Shown here piece by piece: positions 57,812 through 64,000 of a stretch of 64,000 nt of DNA. Below the pieces are notes generated by a model. That model had not been told where the DNA came from. It did no database searches and worked only from the letters and a program-made list of their open reading frames with translations. The stretch lies in NCBI GenBank assembly GCA_037190485.1, contig JBBCJB010000021.1, forward strand, positions 1 to 64,000. The letters run 5' to 3'. Position 1 is the first letter of the stretch; each line of letters begins with the position of its first letter. The position numbers and the translations under genes are program-made. The stretch comes from Parapedobacter sp037190485. GTDB lineage: Bacteria > Bacteroidota > Bacteroidia > Sphingobacteriales > Sphingobacteriaceae.

Positions 57812-58615
57812 ATGAAAACAACGATAACATCCGCGATATTGGGGCTGCTGGCGGCAGCGGCGAGTTCGGCGTGCCAGTATGGCGCTAGCGACCAGGGCGT
57901 TGCCCAAGAATCCGTTGCACCCGACACGCTCGCGTACACCTACACGGACTATACGCTATACAGCAAAAACGTCATCAAGACGGGCGAGACCACCGATACC
58001 ACGTTTTTCGCCGCGTCGTATCCGGAGTTTGCCGACTCCTCGATCAATTCGTTCGTGCGTTCTTCGCTGCTGGGCAACGATACGGCCACCGTGGAGGGCA
58101 CGGCAAAGACGTTCATCGACGAATTCGATGATTTCCATCGTTCCGACCCCTTCCCGCGCATCTGGACGTCCGAGTCGCGCGCCAAGGTATACCGCATCAC
58201 GCCGACCTACCTATCGTTGGCCATAGACGTATACAGCTTTACGGGCGGTGCCCACGGCAATTACGCCACGGTATTCGCCCATTACGATATGGAGCGCGGC
58301 GAAACGCTGATCCTGGACGATATCGTGGCCCCGGCCTTCCGCAACGAGTTGACCGCGGTGGCCGAACGTTATTTCAGGCAGCAGGAAAACCTGGGCGTGG
58401 ACCAAGCCTTCGGCGACCGCTATTTCTTCGACGACGACCGGTTCCGCATCACCGATAACTTCGCCCTGGAGCGCGACAGCCTATTGTTGCTGTACAACAT
58501 CTACGACATCAAGCCATACGTCGACGGCCAAACGGAACTTCGGGTACCGCTTTCGGAACTCGACCGCCTGCTGTCTGACCGTGCGAAACGGATCGTCGCG
58601 CAACTGCCCAACTAA
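57812..58615 (+). CDS. RsiV-like (DUF3298/DUF4163) lipoprotein
   Basis: 267 residues. A lipoprotein signal (ILGLLAAAASSACQYG) is followed by a DUF4163-type domain (YTDYTLYSKNVIKTGE, SYPEFADSSINSFVRSSLL) and DUF3298 (IDVYSFTGGAHGNYATVFAHYDMERGETLILDDIVAPAF, LPFDRLLSD-like end). Such exported domains occur in the anti-sigma factor RsiV and as stand-alone lipoproteins in Bacteroidota. It is 3 bases behind the GNAT gene. Confidence 0.85.
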   Translation: MKTTITSAILGLLAAAASSACQYGASDQGVAQESVAPDTLAYTYTDYTLYSKNVIKTGETTDTTFFAASYPEFADSSINSFVRSSLLGNDTATVEGTAKTFIDEFDDFHRSDPFPRIWTSESRAKVYRITPTYLSLAIDVYSFTGGAHGNYATVFAHYDMERGETLILDDIVAPAFRNELTAVAERYFRQQENLGVDQAFGDRYFFDDDRFRITDNFALERDSLLLLYNIYDIKPYVDGQTELRVPLSELDRLLSDRAKRIVAQLPN

Positions 58616-58627
58616 AGCCAATCGTAA

Positions 58628-59890
58628 ATGCAAGTATTCAAATTCGGCGGCGCGTCCGTCAAGGATCCCGAAGGCGTGATCAACCTGGGCCGTATCGTGT
58701 CGGCCCACCAAGCGCATAAGCTCTTGATCGTCGTTTCCGCGATGGGCAAGACGACCAACCTGCTCGAAGAGGTGACGCGCTGTTATTTCCAGCGGCAAGA
58801 GCAGGCCGTCCAATTGCTGGAGCAAGCGAAGAACGATCACGAAGCCATCGTACGCGCCCTTTTCACCGACGAAAACCACCCGGTGCATAACGATGTGGCC
58901 AATCGGTTCGTCGAGATCGAGTGGATCCTGGAAGAACCCCCGATGGATGCTTACGACTACGTCTACGATCAGATCGTGGCCGTCGGTGAGTTGGTGTCTA
59001 CCACCATCGTATCCCACTACCTGAACCACATCGGGGTAACCAACCGCTGGCTGGATGCCAGGGATTTCATCGCGACCGATGCCACCCACCGCGAAGCAGT
59101 GGTCGATTGGGCCATCACCACCGAACGCATCCAACGCACGTTGCCCGCGTTGCTCGAAGACCAGCTGCTCGTTACCCAAGGGTTCATCGGCTCCACGTCA
59201 GAAAACCTGACCACGACACTCGGGCGCGAAGGCTCCGACTATTCAGCCGCCATTTTCGCCTCTTGCCTCGACGCGGAAAGCGTGACCATCTGGAAAGACG
59301 TACCCGGGGTACTGAATGCCGACCCGAAATGGTTCGACCAGACGGAGCTGATCCCCGAATTGTCTTACCTCGATGCCATCGAACTCACGTATTATGGCGC
59401 AACGGTGATCCACCCGAAGACCATCAAGCCCCTCCAAAACAAAGGTATCCCGCTGCATGTCAAGTCATTCATCGAAGTGGAAGGCAATGGCACGCAGATC
59501 AGCGCGATGAAAAACGGGCTGCCCGTGCCCTCGTTCATCTTCAAGGTCAATCAAGTGCTGGTGTCGGTCCTCCCGAAAGACTTCTCGTTCATCGTGGAAG
59601 ACAACCTCAGTGATATCTTCCGGTGGTTTCACATCCACAAGATCAAGGTGAACATGATGCACAACAGCGCCGTGAGTTTTTCGGTGAGCATCGACGACAC
59701 CGGGCAGAACGTGGAAGCGTTGTTGCGGGATCTCGAGGCCCGGTACACCATCAAGCACCAACGTGGATTGGAACTGATCACCATCCGGCATTACAACCAG
59801 CAGACCATCGACCGGGTATTGGTCGAGAAGGAAACCATCATGGAACTCAAGGATCGGTATACCTGCCAACTTTTGGTACGCAAATTATAG
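58628..59890 (+). CDS. Aspartate kinase
   Basis: 420 residues. The catalytic domain has MQVFKFGGASVKDPEGVINLGRIV, LLIVVSAMGKTTNLLEEV, TLGREGSDYSAAIFASCLDAESVTIWKDVPGVLNADPKW, and YYGATVIHPKTIKPLQNKGIPLHVKSF. Regulatory ACT domains follow (VLVSVLPKDFSFIVEDNLSDIFRWF, MHNSAVSFSVSIDDTGQNVEALL). It phosphorylates aspartate at the start of the lysine/threonine/methionine pathway. Monofunctional, as the homoserine dehydrogenase part is absent. Confidence 0.94.
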   Translation: MQVFKFGGASVKDPEGVINLGRIVSAHQAHKLLIVVSAMGKTTNLLEEVTRCYFQRQEQAVQLLEQAKNDHEAIVRALFTDENHPVHNDVANRFVEIEWILEEPPMDAYDYVYDQIVAVGELVSTTIVSHYLNHIGVTNRWLDARDFIATDATHREAVVDWAITTERIQRTLPALLEDQLLVTQGFIGSTSENLTTTLGREGSDYSAAIFASCLDAESVTIWKDVPGVLNADPKWFDQTELIPELSYLDAIELTYYGATVIHPKTIKPLQNKGIPLHVKSFIEVEGNGTQISAMKNGLPVPSFIFKVNQVLVSVLPKDFSFIVEDNLSDIFRWFHIHKIKVNMMHNSAVSFSVSIDDTGQNVEALLRDLEARYTIKHQRGLELITIRHYNQQTIDRVLVEKETIMELKDRYTCQLLVRKL

Positions 59891-59901
59891 ATCCGATCCC
59901 T

Positions 59902-59909
59902 TACCTTTG
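59902..59909 (+). promoter_or_regulatory. TACCTTTG -7 box before the redoxin gene
   Basis: An exact TAnnTTTG box four bases before the ATG at 59914, a very close arrangement often seen in Bacteroidota with short or absent leaders. No TTTG box at 16-20 bases was found. Confidence 0.4.
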
Positions 59910-59913
59910 CACC

Positions 59914-60519
59914 ATGATAGCACGCACCCCCACCTTGATCGCCACGATCTGCGGCCTGCTGGTTTTCGGCTCGGCGGTTTCCTGTAACGACCGGGCACAG
60001 TCGGCAAGCGCCAGCCATGCCAATGAACAGCATGAGGCTGCCCATGCGGCGGCTCCCGCCAACCCGACACCGGCCCCGCCCGTCGGTGCCAAGGAACCGG
60101 CGGTAGCCATACCCGACTTTACCTTTTTCATCCTGCGCAGCGGCATCCGCTTCACGAAGCAAGACCTCGCCAAGAAGGGGAACATCGTATTCATCCTGTT
60201 TGACCCGACGTGCGGCCATTGCCAGCATGAAGCCAACGACATCGGCAAGCATTATGACGAGCTAACCGATATCAATTTCTATTTCGTCTCGATGAACGAC
60301 CCCGGTTTGATGAGCACGTTCCTCGAGACCTGGGCAAAGCCCCTCGTCGGGAAAGCGAATGTGGAACTCCTCTATGACCGGAATGCCGATTTCATCAATA
60401 GGTTCCACATCCCGTCGCAATATCCGGCAACCTATGTCTACGGGGCCGATGGCCAGCTGAAGACGTATTGGAACGGCGAACGCCCCACCAAGGAAATCAT
60501 CGCCGCGTTCAAGGGTTGA
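59914..60519 (+). CDS. TlpA-like redoxin lipoprotein
   Basis: 201 residues from the ATG at 59914 (MIARTPTLIATICGLLVFGSAVSCND; lipobox Cys). After an Ala/Pro-rich linker comes a thioredoxin domain with IVFILFDPTCGHCQHEANDIGKHYDEL (Cys-Gly-His-Cys) and the cis-Pro region FHIPSQYPATYVYGADGQLKTYWNGERP. A periplasmic thiol reductase attached to a membrane. Its end overlaps the convergent USP gene by 11 bases. Confidence 0.9.
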   Translation: MIARTPTLIATICGLLVFGSAVSCNDRAQSASASHANEQHEAAHAAAPANPTPAPPVGAKEPAVAIPDFTFFILRSGIRFTKQDLAKKGNIVFILFDPTCGHCQHEANDIGKHYDELTDINFYFVSMNDPGLMSTFLETWAKPLVGKANVELLYDRNADFINRFHIPSQYPATYVYGADGQLKTYWNGERPTKEIIAAFKG

Positions 60520-61351
60520 CCTCGGGCGAAAGCGGGATGGACAGCAGCGGCACGGATAGCCCCGAGGCCATGACCCGTGTTTTGCTCCGGTGAATCAACG
60601 AGCCCCAGAAACCGTACCGATTGGGCAACATGATCAACAGGCCGGCCCCGATCTCCCTGATTTCATCGGCAATGGCCTTGATGACGGTATTGGAGGCCAC
60701 GTCTTTGTAATAGTACGTGATCCCATCCAGCCCTTCGCCGAACTTCGCCACGGTGGCCTCGTCGATGTCGCCGTCTTTGATGGCCTGTATCCGATTGTTG
60801 ACATGGAATAACTCCACGGATGCCTTCAGGCCCTTGGCCAATTTACGCACTTCGTCGAGTATGCGCCGATGGATGCCCTGGAGGTTGTCGCAAGCGAACA
60901 GGATGCGATCCACGCCCTGGAATTCGGCGCCGAGGGGTACCGCCAGCACCGGAAAGGCATACTGGTGGATGACGGCGGTGGTGGTGTTGCCGAGCAGGTC
61001 TTGCTCCAACGACTTCACGGCCATGCCCATCACCAGGAAGTCGGCCCGATGGGCATCGAATACCGTCTGCACCTCTTGCTTGAATTCGCCCAAGACACTG
61101 AGATGCGGCACCACATGGATGCCATAGGTGCCGCTGAGTTCGGCCGCGGCGGCGTCGAGGCGCTGCCGCGTGCGCTGCGAAGACTCGTCAAAGGCCCTGG
61201 GCGAAAGCCGGGCATTCGAAACGTGTATGGACGGGGTGTACAGGTGGAAAAGGACGACTTTGCCACCGATCTGTTGAATTAACGATGCGGCATATCGAAC
61301 CGCATTTTCGGCTACCTTCGAAAAATCTGTAGCCACGATGATCGTGCTCAT
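60509..61351 (-). CDS. Universal stress protein (tandem UspA domains)
   Basis: 280 residues with two UspA domains. Domain one begins MSTIIVATDFSKVAENAVRYAASLIQQIGGKVVLFHLY and has DFLVMGMAVKSLEQDLLGNTTTAVIHQYAFPVLAVPLG. Domain two begins RILFACDNLQGIHRRILDEVRKLAKGLKASVELFHV and ends LLIMLPNRYGFWGSLIHRSKTRVMASGLSVPLLSIPL. A cytosolic stress protein. The usual Gly-x2-Gly-x9-Gly ATP motif is degenerate in domain two. Confidence 0.9.
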   Translation of the reverse strand: MSTIIVATDFSKVAENAVRYAASLIQQIGGKVVLFHLYTPSIHVSNARLSPRAFDESSQRTRQRLDAAAAELSGTYGIHVVPHLSVLGEFKQEVQTVFDAHRADFLVMGMAVKSLEQDLLGNTTTAVIHQYAFPVLAVPLGAEFQGVDRILFACDNLQGIHRRILDEVRKLAKGLKASVELFHVNNRIQAIKDGDIDEATVAKFGEGLDGITYYYKDVASNTVIKAIADEIREIGAGLLIMLPNRYGFWGSLIHRSKTRVMASGLSVPLLSIPLSPEVNP

Positions 61352-61437
61352 AACGGAAAGGATTTTTGTTAAAGTTACGGCTCTCCCGAGGAAAAAAGAA
61401 GCCGTTGTGTCATCCCTCCGTTATTTTTGGAAAGCGC

Positions 61438-61603
61438 CTAGTGTCGTGTTAACCATGCTCCATCGCACCAAGCCGTGTCCTTTCCGCCCCTGGCTTCCTT
61501 GTCAAATGCTTACGTAGCTAAGGCTACGCGCGCATTTTCCAGCGTTGCCAGGAACGGAAATTACGTTGGCTTATGCGATATTTCATGATTAACACGACAC
61601 TAG
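61438..61603. mobile_element. MITE-like element (166 bp, 15-bp perfect terminal inverted repeats)
   Basis: CTAGTGTCGTGTTAA at the left end and TTAACACGACACTAG at the right end are perfect inverted repeats. The interior is itself an imperfect inverted repeat over its whole length (AAGCC...TTTCCG...CCTGGC...AAATGC...CGTAGC with the complement on the other side). There is no reading frame. A transposase is not present, so it would be a non-autonomous element. It gives the stop codon to the small gene at 61600. Confidence 0.8.
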
Positions 61604-61779
61604 GTCTTCGCGTTGCGTTTGGTAGGCGGCTGTTCGCTGTACTTCCGTTTGGTCGCCGGATCGCGCATCTCCGCATCCGATGCGCGGTAACGATCTTCGT
61701 TTTGCTTGCCGGTCGATTCCGTCGCCCGCCCCGGTCGCTCTTCCGAATCCTGGGGAATGAATTTTTCTGTTTTAGCCAT
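61600..61779 (-). CDS. Small hydrophilic hypothetical protein (59 residues)
   Basis: A leftward frame from the ATG at 61779: MAKTEKFIPQDSEERPGRA, then ESTGKQNEDRYRASDAEMRDPATKRKYSEQPPTKRNAKT and stop. Highly charged, Glu/Arg/Lys/Pro-rich, probably unfolded, in the style of small stress-related Bacteroidota proteins. The stop TAG is formed by the inverted-repeat end of the MITE, so the original gene may have been longer. The opposite-strand frame here is the shadow of this gene. Confidence 0.6.
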   Translation of the reverse strand: MAKTEKFIPQDSEERPGRATESTGKQNEDRYRASDAEMRDPATKRKYSEQPPTKRNAKT

Positions 61780-61877
61780 ATCCCATTAACGCGGCACCGG
61801 CCAAATTGTTTAGGTTATTCCATGGCAGTTCCTTAACTTCGACCGCGGTTTAAGACCGCGTTCAATCATCGAATGAA

Positions 61878-62903
61878 ATGCTAAGAGTCGCAATCAATGG
61901 TTTCGGGCGTATCGGTCGAAACACCCTCCGCAATATCTTGCTGCGGGGCACGGCATCCGTAGACGTCGTGGCGATCAACGACGTTACCGATACGGCAACG
62001 TTGGCCCATCTCTTCAAGTACGATTCCGTCCACGGCCCGTATCCGGGATCGGTATCGGCCGGCGAGGGGATATTGGTCATCGACGGCAAGGCCATCCGTG
62101 TTTCGGCGGAACGCGAGCCGGCCGCGCTCCCGTGGCGGGCACTGGCGATCGATGTGGCGATCGAAGCCACCGGCAAATTCACGACGCAAGCGGGTGCTGC
62201 CCAACACCTGCAAGCGGGTGCGCGGCAGGTGATTGTCTCCGCGCCGTCGCCAGACCGGGAGATCCCGACCGTGGTGTTGGGCGTGAATGACTCGGCCATC
62301 GACGTGGCGCATACCCCCATCCTGTCCAACGCATCGTGTACCACCAACAACGTGGCGCCGTTGGTGAAGGTACTGGATGAGCGCTGGGGCATCGAGGATG
62401 GCTACATCACCACGGTGCACAGCATGACGGGCGACCAGAACCTGCACGATGCACCGCATCGCGACCTGCGGCGCGCACGCGCCGCCGCCGCTTCGATCAT
62501 CCCGACCACCACCGGTGCCGCCAAGGCGATCACCAACGTATTTCCCCACCTGGAGGGCAAACTGGGGGGCGCGGGGATCCGCGTGCCGGTATTGAACGGT
62601 TCGCTCACCGATTTCACGTGCACGTTGCGGGAAAAGCCCACCGTGAGCGACATCAATGCCGCATTCGAGCACGCCGCCCAAAATGAACTGAAAGGCATAT
62701 TGCAGTATACCGAAGACCCCATCGTATCCGTCGACATCATCAACAGCCCCTATTCGTGCGTATTCGATGCCTTGCTCACTTCGGTGGTGGGTGGTTTGGT
62801 CAAGGTGGTGGGCTGGTACGACAATGAATACGGCTACTCCAATCGATTGGTCGACGTATTGCTGCGGATAGCCGAGACATACGCCATAAAAAAAGAGGCC
62901 TAA
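61878..62903 (+). CDS. gap: Glyceraldehyde-3-phosphate dehydrogenase
   Basis: 341 residues. NAD-binding start MLRVAINGFGRIGRNTLRNIL, the catalytic LSNASCTTNNVAPLVKVL (Cys of SCTTN), HSMTGDQNLHDAPHRDLRRARAAAASIIPTTTGAAKAI, NGSLTDFTCTL and WYDNEYGYSNRLVDVL. A glycolytic enzyme. A small GC hairpin (CGCGGT/ACCGCG at 61844-61860) lies just before the start and may affect translation. Confidence 0.96.
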   Translation: MLRVAINGFGRIGRNTLRNILLRGTASVDVVAINDVTDTATLAHLFKYDSVHGPYPGSVSAGEGILVIDGKAIRVSAEREPAALPWRALAIDVAIEATGKFTTQAGAAQHLQAGARQVIVSAPSPDREIPTVVLGVNDSAIDVAHTPILSNASCTTNNVAPLVKVLDERWGIEDGYITTVHSMTGDQNLHDAPHRDLRRARAAAASIIPTTTGAAKAITNVFPHLEGKLGGAGIRVPVLNGSLTDFTCTLREKPTVSDINAAFEHAAQNELKGILQYTEDPIVSVDIINSPYSCVFDALLTSVVGGLVKVVGWYDNEYGYSNRLVDVLLRIAETYAIKKEA

Positions 62904-62917
62904 GGGCCTCCATTTTC
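62888..62917 (+). terminator. Terminator overlapping the end of gap
   Basis: GAGGCC (62895-62900) and GGCCTC (62905-62910) pair around the TAA stop codon, with an A-run before and CATTTTC behind. It may serve both the gap gene and the convergent rplT transcript. Confidence 0.75.
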
Positions 62918-62948
62918 AATAACAAGATCGATATCGGGTTTACAAACG

Positions 62949-63293
62949 TTATTTCACTGCGTCAATCACGGCCTTGAATGCCTCCGGGTTGTTCATGGCC
63001 AAATCAGCCAAGACCTTGCGGTTCAACCCGATTTCCTTGGCATTCAGCTTGCCGATAAGCTGGGAATAGGATATTCCATGCTCACGGGCACCCGCGTTGA
63101 TCCGTTGGATCCATAACGCCCTGAATTCCCTCTTTTTGGTCTTACGGTCGCGATAGGCGTACTGTAACCCCTTTTCTACTGTATTCTTTGCAACGGTATA
63201 TACCTTGCTGCGCGCCCCATAGTAGCCCTTGGCTAATTTGAGGATCTTTTTGCGCCTTCTGCGAGACGCTACTGCGTTAACCGAACGTGGCAT
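62949..63293 (-). CDS. rplT: 50S ribosomal protein L20
   Basis: 114 residues: MPRSVNAVASRRRRKKILKLAKGYYGARSKVYTVAKNTVEKGLQYAYRDRKTKKREFRALWIQRINA, full L20. It binds 23S rRNA early in assembly of the large subunit. Last gene of the infC-rpmI-rplT operon; the usual autoregulation by L20 acts in the leader upstream of this window's edge or in the rpmI region. Confidence 0.97.
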   Translation of the reverse strand: MPRSVNAVASRRRRKKILKLAKGYYGARSKVYTVAKNTVEKGLQYAYRDRKTKKREFRALWIQRINAGAREHGISYSQLIGKLNAKEIGLNRKVLADLAMNNPEAFKAVIDAVK

Positions 63294-63401
63294 AATCTTT
63301 TGATGTTTTGGTAGCAGGCGCCGCGTTTCTCAACGGACTTACAACCCAATACCCGGTTAAAAAAATTGTTAACTATTCACCTTAAACTATCGACTTGAAA
63401 A

Positions 63402-63602
63402 CTATTTGCCGATAGCGAGCATACGTTTCACGTTGCCCATATCCGCCTCAGACACGAGACCGGTCTGCGTTAGATTACGTTTGCGCTTGGTGCTCTTCTT
63501 GGTCAGGATGTGACTCTTGAAAGCGTGCTTCCGCGCAATCTTACCTGTTCCAGTAAGCTTGAAACGCTTTTTTGCACTGGAATTGGTTTTCACTTTTGGC
63601 AT
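63402..63602 (-). CDS. rpmI: 50S ribosomal protein L35
   Basis: 66 residues: MPKVKTNSSAKKRFKLTGTGKIARKHAFKSHILTKKSTKRKRNL, matching L35. Second gene of the operon; 108 non-coding bases separate it from rplT and 33 from infC. Confidence 0.97.
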   Translation of the reverse strand: MPKVKTNSSAKKRFKLTGTGKIARKHAFKSHILTKKSTKRKRNLTQTGLVSEADMGNVKRMLAIGK

Positions 63603-63635
63603 GATTACTAATTTTTATATCGATCTGTTAATTGC

Positions 63636-64000
63636 TATTTTTTTCCCGCCGTTTTCGGCGCTACCGTGAGGAACATGCGCTTGCCCTCCAATTTGGGGAG
63701 CAATTCCACCTTGCCAACATCTTCCAAGGCCTGGGCAAAGCGCAGCAACAGGATTTCGCCCTGTTCCTTGTACACGATGGCCCGCCCCTTGAAATGCACG
63801 TAGGCCCGCACTTTCTCGCCCGATTCCAGGAACTTGATGGCGTGCTTGAGCTTGAATTCAAAGTCGTGGTCATTGGTATTCGGCCCGAAACGGATCTCCT
63901 TGATGACCGTTTGTTTGGCATTTGCCTTGATTTCCTTTTGCTTCTTCTTCTGCTCGTAGATGAACTTGCTATAGTCGATGATCCGGCAAACCGGCGGCGC
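63636..64000 (-). CDS. infC: Translation initiation factor IF-3, C-terminal part
   Basis: The leftward frame covers 121 codons to the window edge and ends at a TAG at 63636-63638. It reads DYSKFIYEQKKKQKEIKANAKQTVIKEIRFGPNTNDHDFEFKLKHAIKFLESGEKVRAYVHFKGRAIVYKEQGEILLLRFAQALEDVGKVELLPKLEGKRMFLTVAP, the linker and C-domain of IF-3. The start and N-domain lie outside the window. A different frame open at 63661-63921 is its shadow. Confidence 0.96.

Noticed and set aside
61573..61836. Arg-rich plus-strand frame of 87 residues
   Set aside because: It is the antisense of the 59-residue leftward gene and begins inside the MITE-like element.
1..64000. tRNA genes or an integrase/att site bounding the islands
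   Set aside because: I looked for cloverleaf-like ends and integrase genes and saw none. The islands are bounded only by repeats and composition changes.

Overview
The window is chromosomal DNA of a Bacteroidota bacterium, most likely a Sphingobacteriaceae-type organism. The evidence is a SusC/SusD pair with a TlpA-like partner, an Oar-type TonB receptor, a LytS/LytTR pair, DUF4296 and DUF6520 proteins, promoters of the TTTG-N16-TAnnTTTG type, and an infC-rpmI-rplT ribosomal block. Core parts are moderately GC-rich. Several stretches (about 13.4-14.0, 15.1-15.5, 21.4-28.9 and 32.2-33.3 kb) are visibly AT-rich and look acquired. The genus is not determined.

Layout. 0-3.5 kb: a partial gene, a 650-bp array of degenerate 21-bp repeats, a small HTH protein, and a LytTR response regulator/histidine kinase pair. 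3.6-6.3 kb: a four-gene overlapping cassette (small exported peptide, YGFFAP-type membrane protein, HTTM protein, AraC regulator) that resembles an SdpAB-like peptide system. 6.4-12.9 kb: MauE-like and DUF6520 genes facing a SusC-SusD-TlpA operon. 13-17 kb: a structured RNA candidate, then two HTH + DUF1016 (PDDEXK nuclease) modules with a truncated dinD. 17-22 kb: an array of small exported, membrane and immunity-like proteins (deleted SUKH, RDD, PLDc_N, three tiny membrane proteins in ATGA-overlap style). 22-29.9 kb: a defence block with a m5C methyltransferase / nucleotidyltransferase-like / DUF262-B3 operon, a PLD-like plus NERD nuclease pair, and an HNH nuclease. 29.9-44 kb: a repeat-rich segment bounded by copies of one interspersed repeat. 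It carries gene remnants, a PTP, an Rpn nuclease, a decayed third DUF1016, a TPR-HTH sensor, a membrane-anchored DEAH helicase and a complete Sau3AI-type restriction-modification pair. 44-64 kb: ordinary chromosome (ABC exporter, pirin, Crp, Oar receptor, MFS, MgtC, MutS2, YggS, GNAT, aspartate kinase, USP, GAPDH, L20, L35, IF-3).

The most unusual signal concerns the DUF1016 genes. Both intact genes contain a perfect palindrome centred at the same homologous codon (about 95/96), 12 bases before the conserved Leu-Ser-Trp codons, although the arm sequences differ. The first of these palindromes recurs between other genes at 18985 with one compensated base-pair change. Two further perfect inverted repeats lie just behind the second DUF1016 gene. 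The second candidate for something new is the operon at 22.2-25.9 kb, where a methyltransferase is paired with a DUF262 protein that ends in a B3-like domain instead of an HNH nuclease, plus a small nucleotidyltransferase-like protein. All functional calls are from reading the sequence; no database search was possible.
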